Part shown: in pieces, positions 36,086 to 46,392 of the stretch | Layout: each line of letters starts with the position of its first letter | Position numbering within the stretch: the stretch's first letter is position 1 | Assembly: GCA_012932295.1 (NCBI GenBank) | Contig: JAAONU010000011.1 | Location: 45,262,352 to 45,326,351 of the forward strand | Length of the DNA stretch: 64,000 bases | Direction: 5' to 3' | DNA from: Cyclina sinensis | Lineage: Eukaryota > Mollusca > Bivalvia > Venerida > Veneridae | The notes under the pieces: generated by a model | What the model saw: the letters and a program-made list of their open reading frames with translations, nothing else | Databases searched by the model: none | Told to the model about the DNA's origin: nothing | Translations under genes and position numbers: made by a program

Positions 36086-38510
36086 ATGGCCTATGAGATA
36101 ACACAATCACCCGAAGTAAGCAATCAACGTCTCGATAAAGCAGACGGACATGTTACAGAGGAAAGTAGTGCGGCTCTCTGTGCTGGTGGAACGCGTGCAG
36201 AAAACATGACCACCATTCTAGGAAACAGACCATCATTTCAAATGAATGGGCATATCGAATTGTATCCTGGTATAACGTATAATAAACCGAAGCATCCCGA
36301 TTATGCTGTAAAAAGTGTCAGACTGTCATCATATGCAGGCTGGTCCCATTCGGTAATGGACCCTGTAAAAATGGCAGACGCAGGATTCTTTTACAAAGGT
36401 TTCTGGCATTAAGTAATTAAGTCAAATAAAACCGTCTTATTTTGTTTGGAACTGTTTGTACATAGTTTTACATTTTTAAATCAAATATGATCGATATAAG
36501 ATCAGGAAATCTTTGAATTTTGACAAGATCAAGATAACGAGTCCTTGAAAGTACACACTAAATTTTAAAACTTTTTAAATTGTAGGTGTTAACGACCGTG
36601 TACGGTGTTTTTTCTGTGGCGGTGGAATGAAAGATTGGCAGAACGGCGACGACCCCTGGATCGAACACGCCCGATGGTTTTCCGACTGCGCGTTTGTCAG
36701 GCAGAGTAAAGGAGAATACTTCATTAATATGTGTAGAATGTCAAATATTGACTATCTAACAAGTAACGAAAATCCTCAAATTCAGGTAGTGAATTTTTGT
36801 GCAGTTATTATTTCTAGTATATTGTAATTAATTATTTCAGATTACATTGTATTTAGATATGTAGAAGAATCTGTATTACACAAAGTTCAACTAGATTTTA
36901 ATTATGGTATATCTAATTTTATTTTTAAGTCTACATAAAAATTTTCTATTACCATTAGCTCCACAAATCAGTTTTTAAAGGATACTTTAATTGTCTCAGT
37001 GATAAACAACTATAAAAGTCACTATTCTTGACTCAAAACTGTAGACTCGAATCAACCTACCGAGTAGATTCTATATACATGTAAAATTTTGCGTAATATC
37101 AACCTAGATTCTAAATAAATGTAACAGTACACTTGACACAAAGTTACGTACAAACACTACTACAATACTAATATCTTTATAAGAAAGAGAATGGAAAACT
37201 ATGAAAATTTAAAAGTAGGAAGGCAATGTAAAAATATTTGTATCATTCTATATCAATACAGGCACCACCAAATTGGAATCTGGATGGCAACGGACAACGG
37301 GTAGAGGATCAACTTATAGAAGACCTGAACAGTTCAGCAGCTAAACTTGTAATGGGTAAGGGATACAGCCAGGGAGATGTTGAAAGCGCCATTAAATCGG
37401 CGAGGGAGAAATATGGTACATGTTTTTATATATTTGTACAGAAAACTGAGAAATTGAAGTGTCTTGATAATCTCACATCAGTACAGATTTAAAGGAACGT
37501 TAAAAGTGATACCCAACAAGCAGTGTTTATAATTCGACTGTATGAAGAACTCCTCTGAAAGCTGATCGGCTGAAATGTAAATGTGGATTTCCCTGTCTAA
37601 AAGTAGAAATATTGTTCTGAAAATTAAATTTAAGAAGAGGTAAGAAAGTGAAACATAGAACCGTAATGCAGAGTGTATTGTTATCTATATTGGTGATTTT
37701 ACTAGATGTATGCATGAAAAGTATTTTATTTCTACGCATTGAAAAAACTGCAGTTAGTTGGCTATCTTAACAAGCAGTTATTAAATGTGGTAAATTTTGT
37801 TTTATTTCAGGAGCTGTGGAGCTAAAGGCGAAGTATATCCTAGAATACCTATTTGACAACAGCTACGTTGCTTCTCCAGACAACGATTGGAACTTCTTAC
37901 GAATTAATGATACAGTGACATCTGCTAGAGCAGGTGTTGCAACATCTGAGCGACAGAAAGGACCTGAAGATATTCGAAAAGTAGATGAATTGAATAAAGG
38001 TACCGATGCATTCATTTTACATTTAAATTAAAAAATTCGTTTCAAGATAAACTTCGTAGATTCTCAAATATACATAGTTACTTTTTCACGAAAAGCTTCA
38101 CCAAAGATATAGATTACAGAAGTGAAGTACATTATTTGCAGAAAAAAACCAAATAAATAAATAAATAAATAAACGGGAAATCATGTTAGTTCTTATTTTT
38201 TTTTTTCAGTAATATTTCTGTTAAAAATCATATTTTATTATAAGATACACCAGTATGAACATTTTACCGTTTGTCTACGGTCAGAAATTATTAAACAATG
38301 TTTTTTTTTTCAGAACAACAAAACTTGTTGGAAGAAAATCGTCGGCTTAAGGAAAGCATGACATGTAAGATATGCATGGACAAGGACGCCTGTATTGTGT
38401 TCCTGCCTTGTGGTCACATGGTTTCCTGCATCAAATGTGCGCAGGCGTTAAGAAAATGCGCAGTTTGTAGAACACTGATACAAGGAACAGTTCGGGCTTT
38501 TTCGGCGTAA
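36086..38510 (+). CDS. IAP copy C: BIR2-UBA-RING protein lacking BIR1
   Basis: Exons 36086-36398, 36586-36785, 37262-37415, 37811-37999 and 38314-38510 join in frame to about 350 residues from the first ATG after the BIR1 stops (MAYEITQ). BIR2 is complete ([43 protein letters not shown]). The UBA part reads [38 protein letters not shown], and the RING reads CKIC, CGH, CIKC, CAVC with tail [13 protein letters not shown]. Intron lengths and the lack of the intron 4 SINE place it nearer copy E than A or B. Expected role: RING ubiquitin ligase of the IAP class in the cytoplasm. Expression is unproven because the start is displaced. Confidence 0.7.
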
Positions 38511-38739
38511 TCAAGCCTTTTATAATTTTCTTTATTTTATTTCACAATTGTCTGTGTTAATTGTATACAAAAATTTTTGTTCTATTTATGGTTCTATCGT
38601 AATATTTACAGTACTGTTTTGTTTATATTTACACGTATTTTTGTTTCTAAACATTGGTGTTATGATTTACAGTACACTAATAAACACTACGTCACAGAAC
38701 ATATTTAATTCAATCTAGGCTTTATGGTTTCTGACAAAT

Positions 38740-39180
38740 TGATTTTTAAAGTTTTTCTTTTACAAGTCTATATGAAATGAGATGACCATTGGGCGGGGGC
38801 CAATTCTGACCAATGAGACATGATTTGTTTGATTTTGGTAGAGGTCCACTAGATGATACTACCAACAAAATATCAAAGCTCTAGTTCTTGTGATTTCAGA
38901 CAAGAAGACTATTTAAACCTTTTCGAATATAACCATATATAAAATCAAGTGACTCCTGGGGCATGGCCAATTTTGACCTTGGGGCCATGATTTTAATGAT
39001 TTTGGTAGAGGTCCACTAGCCAAAAGTACACACAAAATATCTAAACTGTAGGCCTAATTTCTGCAATTTGCCCGCTGGGATAGGAGGAGATCTTGTTTGA
39101 AGTTTACTGTGGATGACAGACAGACGACGGACAAAAGAGCGTACTAAATGATACTTCTAACCTTCAGTCAGGTGAGCTTA
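38740..39180 (+). repeat. Dispersed repeat ('ggccaattttgaccttggggcc' family)
   Basis: Two to three units of about 150 bp share 'ttttggtagaggtccactag', 'aaatatcaaagct' and 'ttcagacaagaaga'. It ends in a gacagacagacgacggacaa stretch and 'caggtgagctta'. Same family as 43380-44470. Confidence 0.7.
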
Positions 39181-39815
39181 TTATGTCTCCCCCCAAAAAT
39201 GGGGGAGACATATTGTTTTTCCTCCGGTTTTCCGTCCGTCCGTCCGTCTGTCCGTCCGTCCGTCCGTCTGTCTGTCTGTCTGTCCGTCACAAAATCGTGT
39301 CCGCTCTGTATCTTCCAAAGCCCTTGAAGGATTTTTATGAAACTTGGGTCAGATGTTCACCTCATCAAGGCGACGTGCAGAACCTACTTTGTGAGTGTGG
39401 TGTCTCAAGGGCAAGGTCACACTTGGAGGTTAAATGTCAAATGCCACAAAATCGTGTCCGCTCTATATCTTCCAAAGGCCTTGAAGGATTTTTATGAAAC
39501 TTGGGTCAGATGTTCACCTCATCAAGGCGACGTGCAGAACAAACTTTGTGGGTGTGGTGTCTCAAGGTCAAGGTCACACTTGGAGGTTAAATGTCAAATG
39601 CCACAAAATTGTGTCCGCTCTGTATCTTCAAAAGCCCTTGAAGGATTTTTATGAAACTTGGGTCAGATGTTCACCTCATCAAGGTGACGTGCAGAACCCA
39701 CTTTGCGGGTGCGGTGTCTCAAGGTCAAGGTCACACTTGGAGGTTAAATGTCAAATTTTACAATCGTCTGACTCAATACTACCTGCAGCAACTGGCTGGG
39801 TGGAGACATATGTTT
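39181..39815 (+). mobile_element. Non-autonomous element with 157-bp tandem units and TATGTCTCC ends
   Basis: It starts with a hairpin (ATGTCTCCCCCC...GGGGGAGACAT, 39183-39211), then a CCGT/CTGT tract (39232-39287). Three and a partial fourth unit follow at 157-bp spacing, each containing 'acttgggtcagatgttcacc', 'catcaaggcgacgtgcagaa' and 'tcaaggtcaaggtcacactt'. It ends near GGAGACATATG (39802-39812). 157 is not a multiple of three, so overlapping open frames of about 105 codons are artefacts. Confidence 0.75.
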
Positions 39816-39849
39816 TTGTTCAATCAAAAACCCATTTCTAGTTTATCTA

Positions 39850-40860
39850 GATAATTACAATAAAAATTAGCAATAACTTTGCATCAAGAAGTAAATGCAC
39901 TGTTTTGTTTACTGTTATACAAACCTTAGCATTAGAAAAAACGTTTGTAATGTAATGAAATATTTCTTTTTTTCGGAGGATGGGGATTGAGGAGAAGGGG
40001 AGATGAGTGAGGCTTTGGAGGGATAATATATTCATAAAAAATATTTAACATCGTTTTTTTACAAAACGAGTAATATTAGTACTCGAATACAGCTGGTTAA
40101 CCATTATTTGTGAGCGATTTCCCAACTGTACAAGAGCCAATTGGAATTTTAGGGACATAACACAGCTTTATTAGAATTATTATACATGTATGTGTACGGA
40201 CAGAAGGTGTAAACTTATAATAAATAAATTGAATTATCCCTTTGTGGTATTCTAAATCATTTTGATAATGAGAACTTATCTGGGCTTAGGTATATTTAAT
40301 TTTAAACCAACACTGGTTACTTCGTAAGAAATCGGTTTATAGAACACACCTTAACGATAAAAATTCTTTAAAAAAATGTGAAAAAAGCTTATCAGGAAAA
40401 CCACAGTAAAAACCACACCCTCCCTAAACAGTAAAAAAGTACGGGGAAAAAGGCATAAATTCATTTATAGGTCAATTGAAAAAGGACACCACAAAATTAA
40501 CAAATATGAGAATCCGAGGGGTTACCGCCTTGGAACGGACAGTGGAAAAACATTTGCCACTGGGAATTTACACCAAGTTTTAGGGTGCACTTGAGACAAA
40601 AACTATTTCGCAAAATCTCGGAACGGGGTGCTTCCTGGTGGAAATTTTGTAAATAAGTTTTCGAATTGAAATATTGCCCTTTGACATAATCTAATTATGT
40701 GTTTATTCTTGTCTAAACATACCCTCATCATATCACCCTTTTTAATTATTGAGTGATCTGTATGAAAAGCATATTTTGACATACCTATTTTCTAAAAATA
40801 CAATGATATTTTTAGCGCGGGATTTTACCTATTTCTAAATATACATTCATTCAACAAAGA
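39850..40860 (+). repeat. 5' flank of IAP copy D, duplicate of the copy B flank
   Basis: Collinear with about 20510-21050 and 22540-22950, with a G-rich patch (39975-40020) in the same place. It lacks the 1.5 kb found in the middle of the B flank. No gene. Confidence 0.6.
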
Positions 40861-40863
40861 TAT

Positions 40864-40951
40864 TGACGTCTTCGATTACTTATATATAAATAGAATTTTC
40901 TTTCTAAATAATTACGTTAAATCGGGAAGTTTCGAAATAACCTATATAAAG
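40864..40951 (+). promoter_or_regulatory. CRE-like and TATA elements upstream of IAP copy D
   Basis: TGACGTC (40864-40870, last base changed) is followed by TATATATAAA (40881-40890), and a second TATATAAAG lies at 40943-40951. Same layout as copy B. Confidence 0.5.
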
Positions 40952-41053
40952 GATGAATTTTCAAACTTATGAAATGGAAAACATTCCAGAAATTTTAGAA
41001 TAACGAAATGATATAAGGCTTATATTACACTTTGTCAGGATATTCAAAATTCA

Positions 41054-42414
41054 AATGAATAATGATTCACCAATCAAGTTAGCTGAAGCCGGATATTACT
41101 GTACTGTAGAACATGAGGATGTGATTTGTTTCAGTCATTAACTTGAAGTAGGCACATGGAACAGGGGCGTAGCCAGCTTTTTTTCAACTTGTAGGCCCAT
41201 AGAAGAGATTCAAACGGGCGGTTGCCTTGGTAAGGCTCCACCCCTCCGCGAAGCCGGAAACAAGTGGAGATTAAAAAGAGCACAATGCGTGTTCCAAAGT
41301 ATCTCAGGAAAATGAACAATCAAAACAATCCGTTAAATAAAACCATTTTAAACTTGGTATTTGATTCAAAATTTACTGAACACTGTATGCAGACGGTAAA
41401 GCAAGGTATGATTAATTTTAAATGAAGTCGATTTTTCTGCGACAAGAAAATTATTATGTTCCCCAAAAGGCAATTCAACACCTAAATTGAAACACACTCT
41501 TTATTCGACCATAATGCTTGCATGGCCCCTCCCCACTCCCCTTCCAGCTTTTATTGCACTTTTTGGGACTTTTGCAAATGTCATTTTCTTGACAAACTTC
41601 TGTGGAATACACGTTAAACTTCTCCACAAATTCACAGTCTGTTTAGTCCAAATTGCCAATTTATAAGAGTGGATGAAACAACAAATGAACCAATATATAT
41701 ATGTATTCAGGAAACGCAAATCAGCGATGCATAATAATTGAGGAAAATAAGAGACGGACCACTTCTCTACTCAACCACAGGTCCATGGGGAAATTGACCC
41801 AGTGCAAATGGCAGAGGCGGGATTCTTATACACAAGTTTGAGAAAAAAGTCAAAGTTCACTAAACGAAAAAAAAAAAAAGAAAAAAAGCTGAATAATTCA
41901 ATTTCAAATTTCCAAAACTGTTGTTTATGTTACATTTAAGAATAAAATTAAGGGCTTCAGACATCAGTCAAGCGAGTTAGCTGCTTTAGTAAACACTTCA
42001 GGATAGAAATTTATAGGCCTTGACAAGCTACTTTAAACGTGATGACGCAAAAAGTACATTGATTAGATCTGTTATTAAGAAAGTGAAAGTAAGATGTTTA
42101 AGCACACATAGTATGCACAAGAAGAAAATCAAATGAATTCAAAGAAGTTTCAAATTAATCTTCGATTTTTTTCAATACTTACCGGCTAGTTATATAAACC
42201 TATAAATATTTTAGTGTTCTCGACTGTGTACGATGTTTTTTTCTGTGGCGGTAGATTGAAAGATTGGCAGAGCGGCGACAACCCCTGGATCGAACACGAC
42301 CGATTGTTTCCGAACTGCGCGTTTGTCAAACAAAGTAAAGGAGAAAATTACGTTAACATGTGCAGAATGTCAAATCTTGACTTTGAAACAAGTAACGGAA
42401 ATACAAACATTTAA
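41054..42414 (+). pseudogene. IAP copy D, truncated pseudogene (BIR1 and BIR2 remnants only)
   Basis: The BIR1 remnant (41057-41161) reads ATG..., SPIKLAEAGYYCTVEHEDVICFSH then TAA, so the second zinc Cys is lost. A 441-bp insertion splits the exon (41162-41602), after which 'tggaatacacgttaaacttctcc' resumes the BIR1 sequence. Most of the linker is deleted (jump at about 41775 to the BIR2 part GPWGN...AEAGFLYTS). Exon 2 (about 42215-42414) has one extra T in the CFFC codons and then reads [23 protein letters not shown]. The donor after it is TTTAAG|TAATG instead of CAG|GT. UBA and RING exons are absent: similarity to A and B ends near 43148. Confidence 0.88.
41162..41602 (+). mobile_element. 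Insertion in BIR1 of copy D, CAGGGGCGTAGCC-type element
   Basis: It begins with CAGGGGCGTAGCCAGC, a common hAT-like terminus, and is flanked by a 5-bp duplication TGGAA (41157-41161 and 41603-41607). The right end finishes in CTG but does not mirror the left well, so the copy may be a deletion derivative. Internal 'gcatggcccctccccactcccc' resembles the ends of such elements. Confidence 0.6.
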
Positions 42415-43148
42415 GTAATGAATTCAAGCTCCCGATTTGAAATAAGATTTAGAACTCAAATAAGGCCTTTAATCCTATTAGAAATGTAGTGCAATCTGCT
42501 ACGCAAAGTTCAAATAGATATGTGTGATCAGTTAAATCACCAAAACCCTAGATTATTTTTGCATCTAAAAGTTTACAAAATACTACTACAATGAAAATAC
42601 CTCAAGGTATCAGACTATGAATAAACATTTTGTAAGCCCTCAGTGAATTAATCTTAAAAAATTATATACAATCTAAGGACAAAATATAGAACATGTAAGA
42701 CACTTTTATCAAATCGGTTTCAAGAAATGACATATTCACTTCGAACCTCACCCATAAAATAAGGAGAAACACAATGTTTTCTTGGTCTGACTATACAAGA
42801 ACAACTGTTACTTGGAATGTATTCATTGACATTTAGAAGACCTACTGACTGCTGACAAAAAGCTAACCAAAAGAGAACTAATGAAATATAATTATAAACA
42901 TGAACCCACTTCATGATGAGCGGATGTTATCAACCTTAACTTCAACATATTCTTATAGGCACCAAATTTATTACAATTACCTTTATTCACGTACTATTCT
43001 GAACAAATAGGCAAAATTCCAAATATTTTTACCATCTGAAAAATTAACAACTAAAATCACAGATACCAAATTTGTAACGATTTACCACGTTATATAAAAC
43101 GAAAGGAATTGAATTGAATTTCAAGAAAAGTTACTGTTGTAAAACGAT
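42415..43148 (+). repeat. Intron 2 remnant of copy D
   Basis: Matches intron 2 of copies A (736-1410) and B (24350-25060), for example 'ctactgactgctgacaaaaagc' and 'catgaacccacttc'. It stops where the palindromic insert begins. Confidence 0.8.
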
Positions 43149-43156
43149 TAATTTAA

Positions 43157-43266
43157 GAGCAGTTGATGCAGTGCATCAACTCCTCTGCCTATACAATGTA
43201 CAGTGAGAGTAGCGTACAAAGTATCTATTTTTAGACACAGGAGCTGATGCAGTGCATCAACTGCTC
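43157..43266. repeat. Small insert bounded by two nested palindromes
   Basis: GTTGATGCAGTGCATCAAC (43162-43180), a perfect 9-bp-arm palindrome, recurs as CTGATGCAGTGCATCAAC (about 43243-43260). The longer context GAGCAGTTGATGC... to ...GCATCAACTGCTC makes the two ends inverted repeats of each other. About 110 bp in all, placed exactly where copy D's similarity ends. Confidence 0.75.
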
Positions 43267-43379
43267 TGTTCCTATTATACGGTTACGCTGATTAAAGTGC
43301 GTAACAATGGATTGAGAAGTGAAATTACAGCTTGCACCTTCCATTCTACATTTAATGACCTATTCTAGATTTAAATAAT

Positions 43380-44470
43380 AGTGTGTTCTAAGATACATGT
43401 CAATAAATAAAAGGTCTATGACGAAAATTTTAAAAACCTATTTTTAGACTTGATGACCCGGAGGCAGGGCCAATTTTGACCCCAGGGCCAAGATTTGAGC
43501 AAATTTAGTACACGTCCACTAGACCATGTTATACATCAAATATCCTAACACTAAGCCTTATGGTTACTATCGAGAAGAATTTTGAAGTTGTTTTTTTTCT
43601 ATGTAAGTCTTTACCAATTCAAGTGACCCCTAGGCGGGATTAGTTTTGACCACTAGAGCATCATTAAAGAAACTTGGTAATGGACTTCTAGATATTTTCC
43701 ATACAAAATATCTAAACGCTAGGCCTTGTGGTTTCATAGAAGAATTTTTCCTTATATAAGGCTTTATTAAATCAAGTGACCCTGAGGCAGAACCTCTTAT
43801 GACCCAAGAGACATAATCTGAATAAACTTTGTAGAGAAGATCTTAGTGAACCTGTCTGCCAAATATCAAAACCCAAGGCAAAGTAGTTCCAGACAAGAAG
43901 ATTTTTGAAGTTTTCCATATAAATGCCTGTATAAAAATACGTTACAGCTGGGGCAGGGCCAATTTAGACCCTTGGGCCATGATTTGAAGTAACTTGGTAA
44001 AGATCCACGAGACAATGCTTTAAAATAAATATCTGAGCCTAAGGCGTTGTGGTTTCAGAGATTTTCAAAGTTTTCCCTATATGAGGCACAAAAACGTGTT
44101 GTCCCTGGGGGTTAGCCAATTTTGACTCCGGCGCCATGATTTAAATACTTAGGGTAAACTTGGTAGAGGTCTATTAGATGGTGCTACATACCAAATTTCA
44201 TAGCTTAAGGCTTTTCAGTTTCCAGGAAGAAGATTTCTAAAGTGTTCACCTTTTAAACCATCCTTTAGCTTCTGTGGCTCAGATCTGTAATGGACTGGAA
44301 CCATTTGAATAATTTTTATAAAGCTTTCTGCAAGGAACATTCCGGGCAAGTTTTCTCAAATATGGCCTGCTGGCTTCAGAGTTGTCATTTGAAACAATTG
44401 TGGACGACATATGCCAACTGACAATCACTTATCCTAAAAGCTCACATGAGTACTGCTTGCTGAAATGAGT
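43380..44470 (+). repeat. Dispersed repeat array ('gaccc.ggggcc' family), about seven units
   Basis: Units of about 150-160 bp share 'caagtgaccc', 'ggcagggccaattttgaccc', 'ttggtagaggtccactag', 'aaatatc(t/a)aaa.ctaggcc' and 'gaagatttttgaagtttt'. The end at about 44400-44455 reads 'ttgtggacgacat...agctcacatgag', matching the family termini. Non-coding. Confidence 0.75.
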
Positions 44471-45100
44471 TTAAAACCTATTTTACGATAAGTTGCTGAA
44501 AAAGTGGATTTAATTACCTTTATAGTGACCTTTTTTATTGCACATAACTAAGTCAAGAAATTGTCCTGAATCTAAATGAAAGGAATTCTCTGAACAGAGT
44601 TCATGAAGATTGGCATATGGCATATAGTGCTCACAAGTTTTTCTGAGAACTGACCTACATGTATGACATGAATTTCGAGGTCAGACATCGAAATTTAATC
44701 TATATTGTATGACAATCATTTTAACCAAATTTCATTGAAGATCCAATGAAAAACACAATTCTATTGTGTACAAAAATAATGTTTAAAAGAAAGAAATTTA
44801 CCAGATGGTCACAATCCTGCTGCTTATAAAGGAGAATCATATATACAAATACATGTACAAATACATGTACATATATTTATGTTACTTAAACTGATATGAC
44901 TAGCACAAAAAACTACAGGCCAACATGATGGTCCTATATCGCCAACCTAAGTACCATCAGTTACAACAGCGTGATCAATGAAGGAATTAAGGTACTTTCA
45001 CCAAATGTTTGAGTTAAATCTACAAAATGTTAGGGTCTAGTGATTACCTTCCTATAATTGTATAAATACAACCTCTGATAACTGTGTCAGGGAATCGATT
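44471..45100. other. Intergenic, nothing recognised
   Basis: AT-rich. 'acaaatacatgtac' is tandemly doubled near 44845-44872. No gene. Confidence 0.5.
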
Positions 45101-45176
45101 CTTTGGCTCAGTGGTTAGAGTGTTGGTCTACGATGCGCTAAGATCGGGGTTCGAATCCCCTTCTGGGTTGTGCAAT
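45101..45176 (+). mobile_element. tRNA-like sequence (SINE head or tRNA pseudogene)
   Basis: A box TTGGCTCAGTGGTTAGAG and B box GGGGTTCGAATCCCCTT with a paired T-stem are present, and the anticodon region is 'ggtctacgatgcgctaagatc'. Flanks do not form a clear acceptor stem, so a SINE or pseudogene is favoured over a working tRNA. Confidence 0.55.
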
Positions 45177-45179
45177 CTA

Positions 45180-46341
45180 ATTTGCACTGCATCTTTCTGT
45201 TACGAACTTTCTTGTTCGTAAGAAAAGAATGTACATCTTATGATCTAATCCGAATTTCATAAACAGTTCAAAAACAGTAAGTTGGTCAGCAGTATAAGGT
45301 CAATGTCAAGTTGAAATCCCTATTTTAAATGATGCTTTCAGCTTCTTGCGTATCATTTTGGTATAACCTTCGTCAAGGCAGTGGATGGTAGAACCTCTCG
45401 GCTTACCCTGTTATACTTTTTTCAGAAGACCTTGAAATTTACATAACATTTAGTATGTCATATTTCTTTCATTTGTTTGTGTGACTAACATACATTGATT
45501 GTCTGATTATGAGTTTAGATGTTGTTTCCGATTAATTGAAAACTTTTCAAAACAGTAAACATTTCAGTACTATTTTAAGACCTAACATATGTGTAAAAAC
45601 TGCTTCCTTAAATTTATCTATTTTACTAGTAACTACATGTACATTGTTTTTAGTTAACAAGAGATGGGTTCTTTACAAAACAGAAGTATTGGTAAATTTA
45701 CTTTTCACACGCTAAAAACATTTTGGAACAAGTATGTCCAGATTCCAGTGGGCTGTGATACTTTCTTGCTGTTTGTCACTCATAACCCTGCAAAAAATAC
45801 ATGCATATATGAACCTGCCATGAAGATGCAACATTTCTTTGCCGTGGAAAAATAAAGAAACTTATATTCAACAGAATCTTTCCCCCAATACTTACCCAAC
45901 AACTTTACACACAGGCATAATATACACACTATAAATCTCAGATCAACAGGTTAGAAACTGGCACTTGCATGTCTCATAAACAATAATAGAGTTTTTTTTT
46001 AAGGAAATGGAACTAAAATCAGGTATTCATTGTCAGATACCATCTCTAGATTTAAAAGTATATACATTACATACTTGGAAACGCCTTCTATCTTACTCAG
46101 ATATATGAATATTTTTTAACACTTATAATCATATTACAGAAAATAATAATATACCAACAATAATAATAATAAATTTTTTATAAAAATACGTAAGTTACAC
46201 ACAAACTTCTGCTTAACTGAAATTTGCGTACAAAATTTACGTTATGCGTAAAGTGTTTTATGAAAAAGCGTACAATTGTGCGTAAAATTTAAACGTAACT
46301 GGGACAAAACCGTAACACAGTCAAAAAGCACCTGCTTCCGG
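45180..46341. other. Intergenic, nothing firmly recognised
   Basis: An open frame at 45664-45855 (MGSLQNRSIGKFTFHTLK...) has no recognisable domain and may be chance. Short 'aataataat' runs occur near 46143-46173. Confidence 0.4.
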
Positions 46342-46349
46342 TGACGTCA
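46342..46349 (+). promoter_or_regulatory. Perfect CRE (TGACGTCA) ahead of the unknown spliced gene
   Basis: Lies 51 bases upstream of the first inferred exon. It is the same 8-mer found ahead of IAP copies B and E. No TATA box is evident here. Confidence 0.35.
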
Positions 46350-46392
46350 ATTTACCGCCAAAGTGTCAATTTACTCTGCGTCATTGACACAG

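Noticed and set aside
39183..39854. Overlapping open frames of about 105 codons
   Set aside because: They are shifted copies of the same 157-bp tandem unit and start in a CCGT microsatellite; no independent coding evidence.
45101..45176. Functional tRNA gene
   Set aside because: A and B boxes are good, but an acceptor stem and a clean anticodon loop are not evident; a SINE or pseudogene is more likely.
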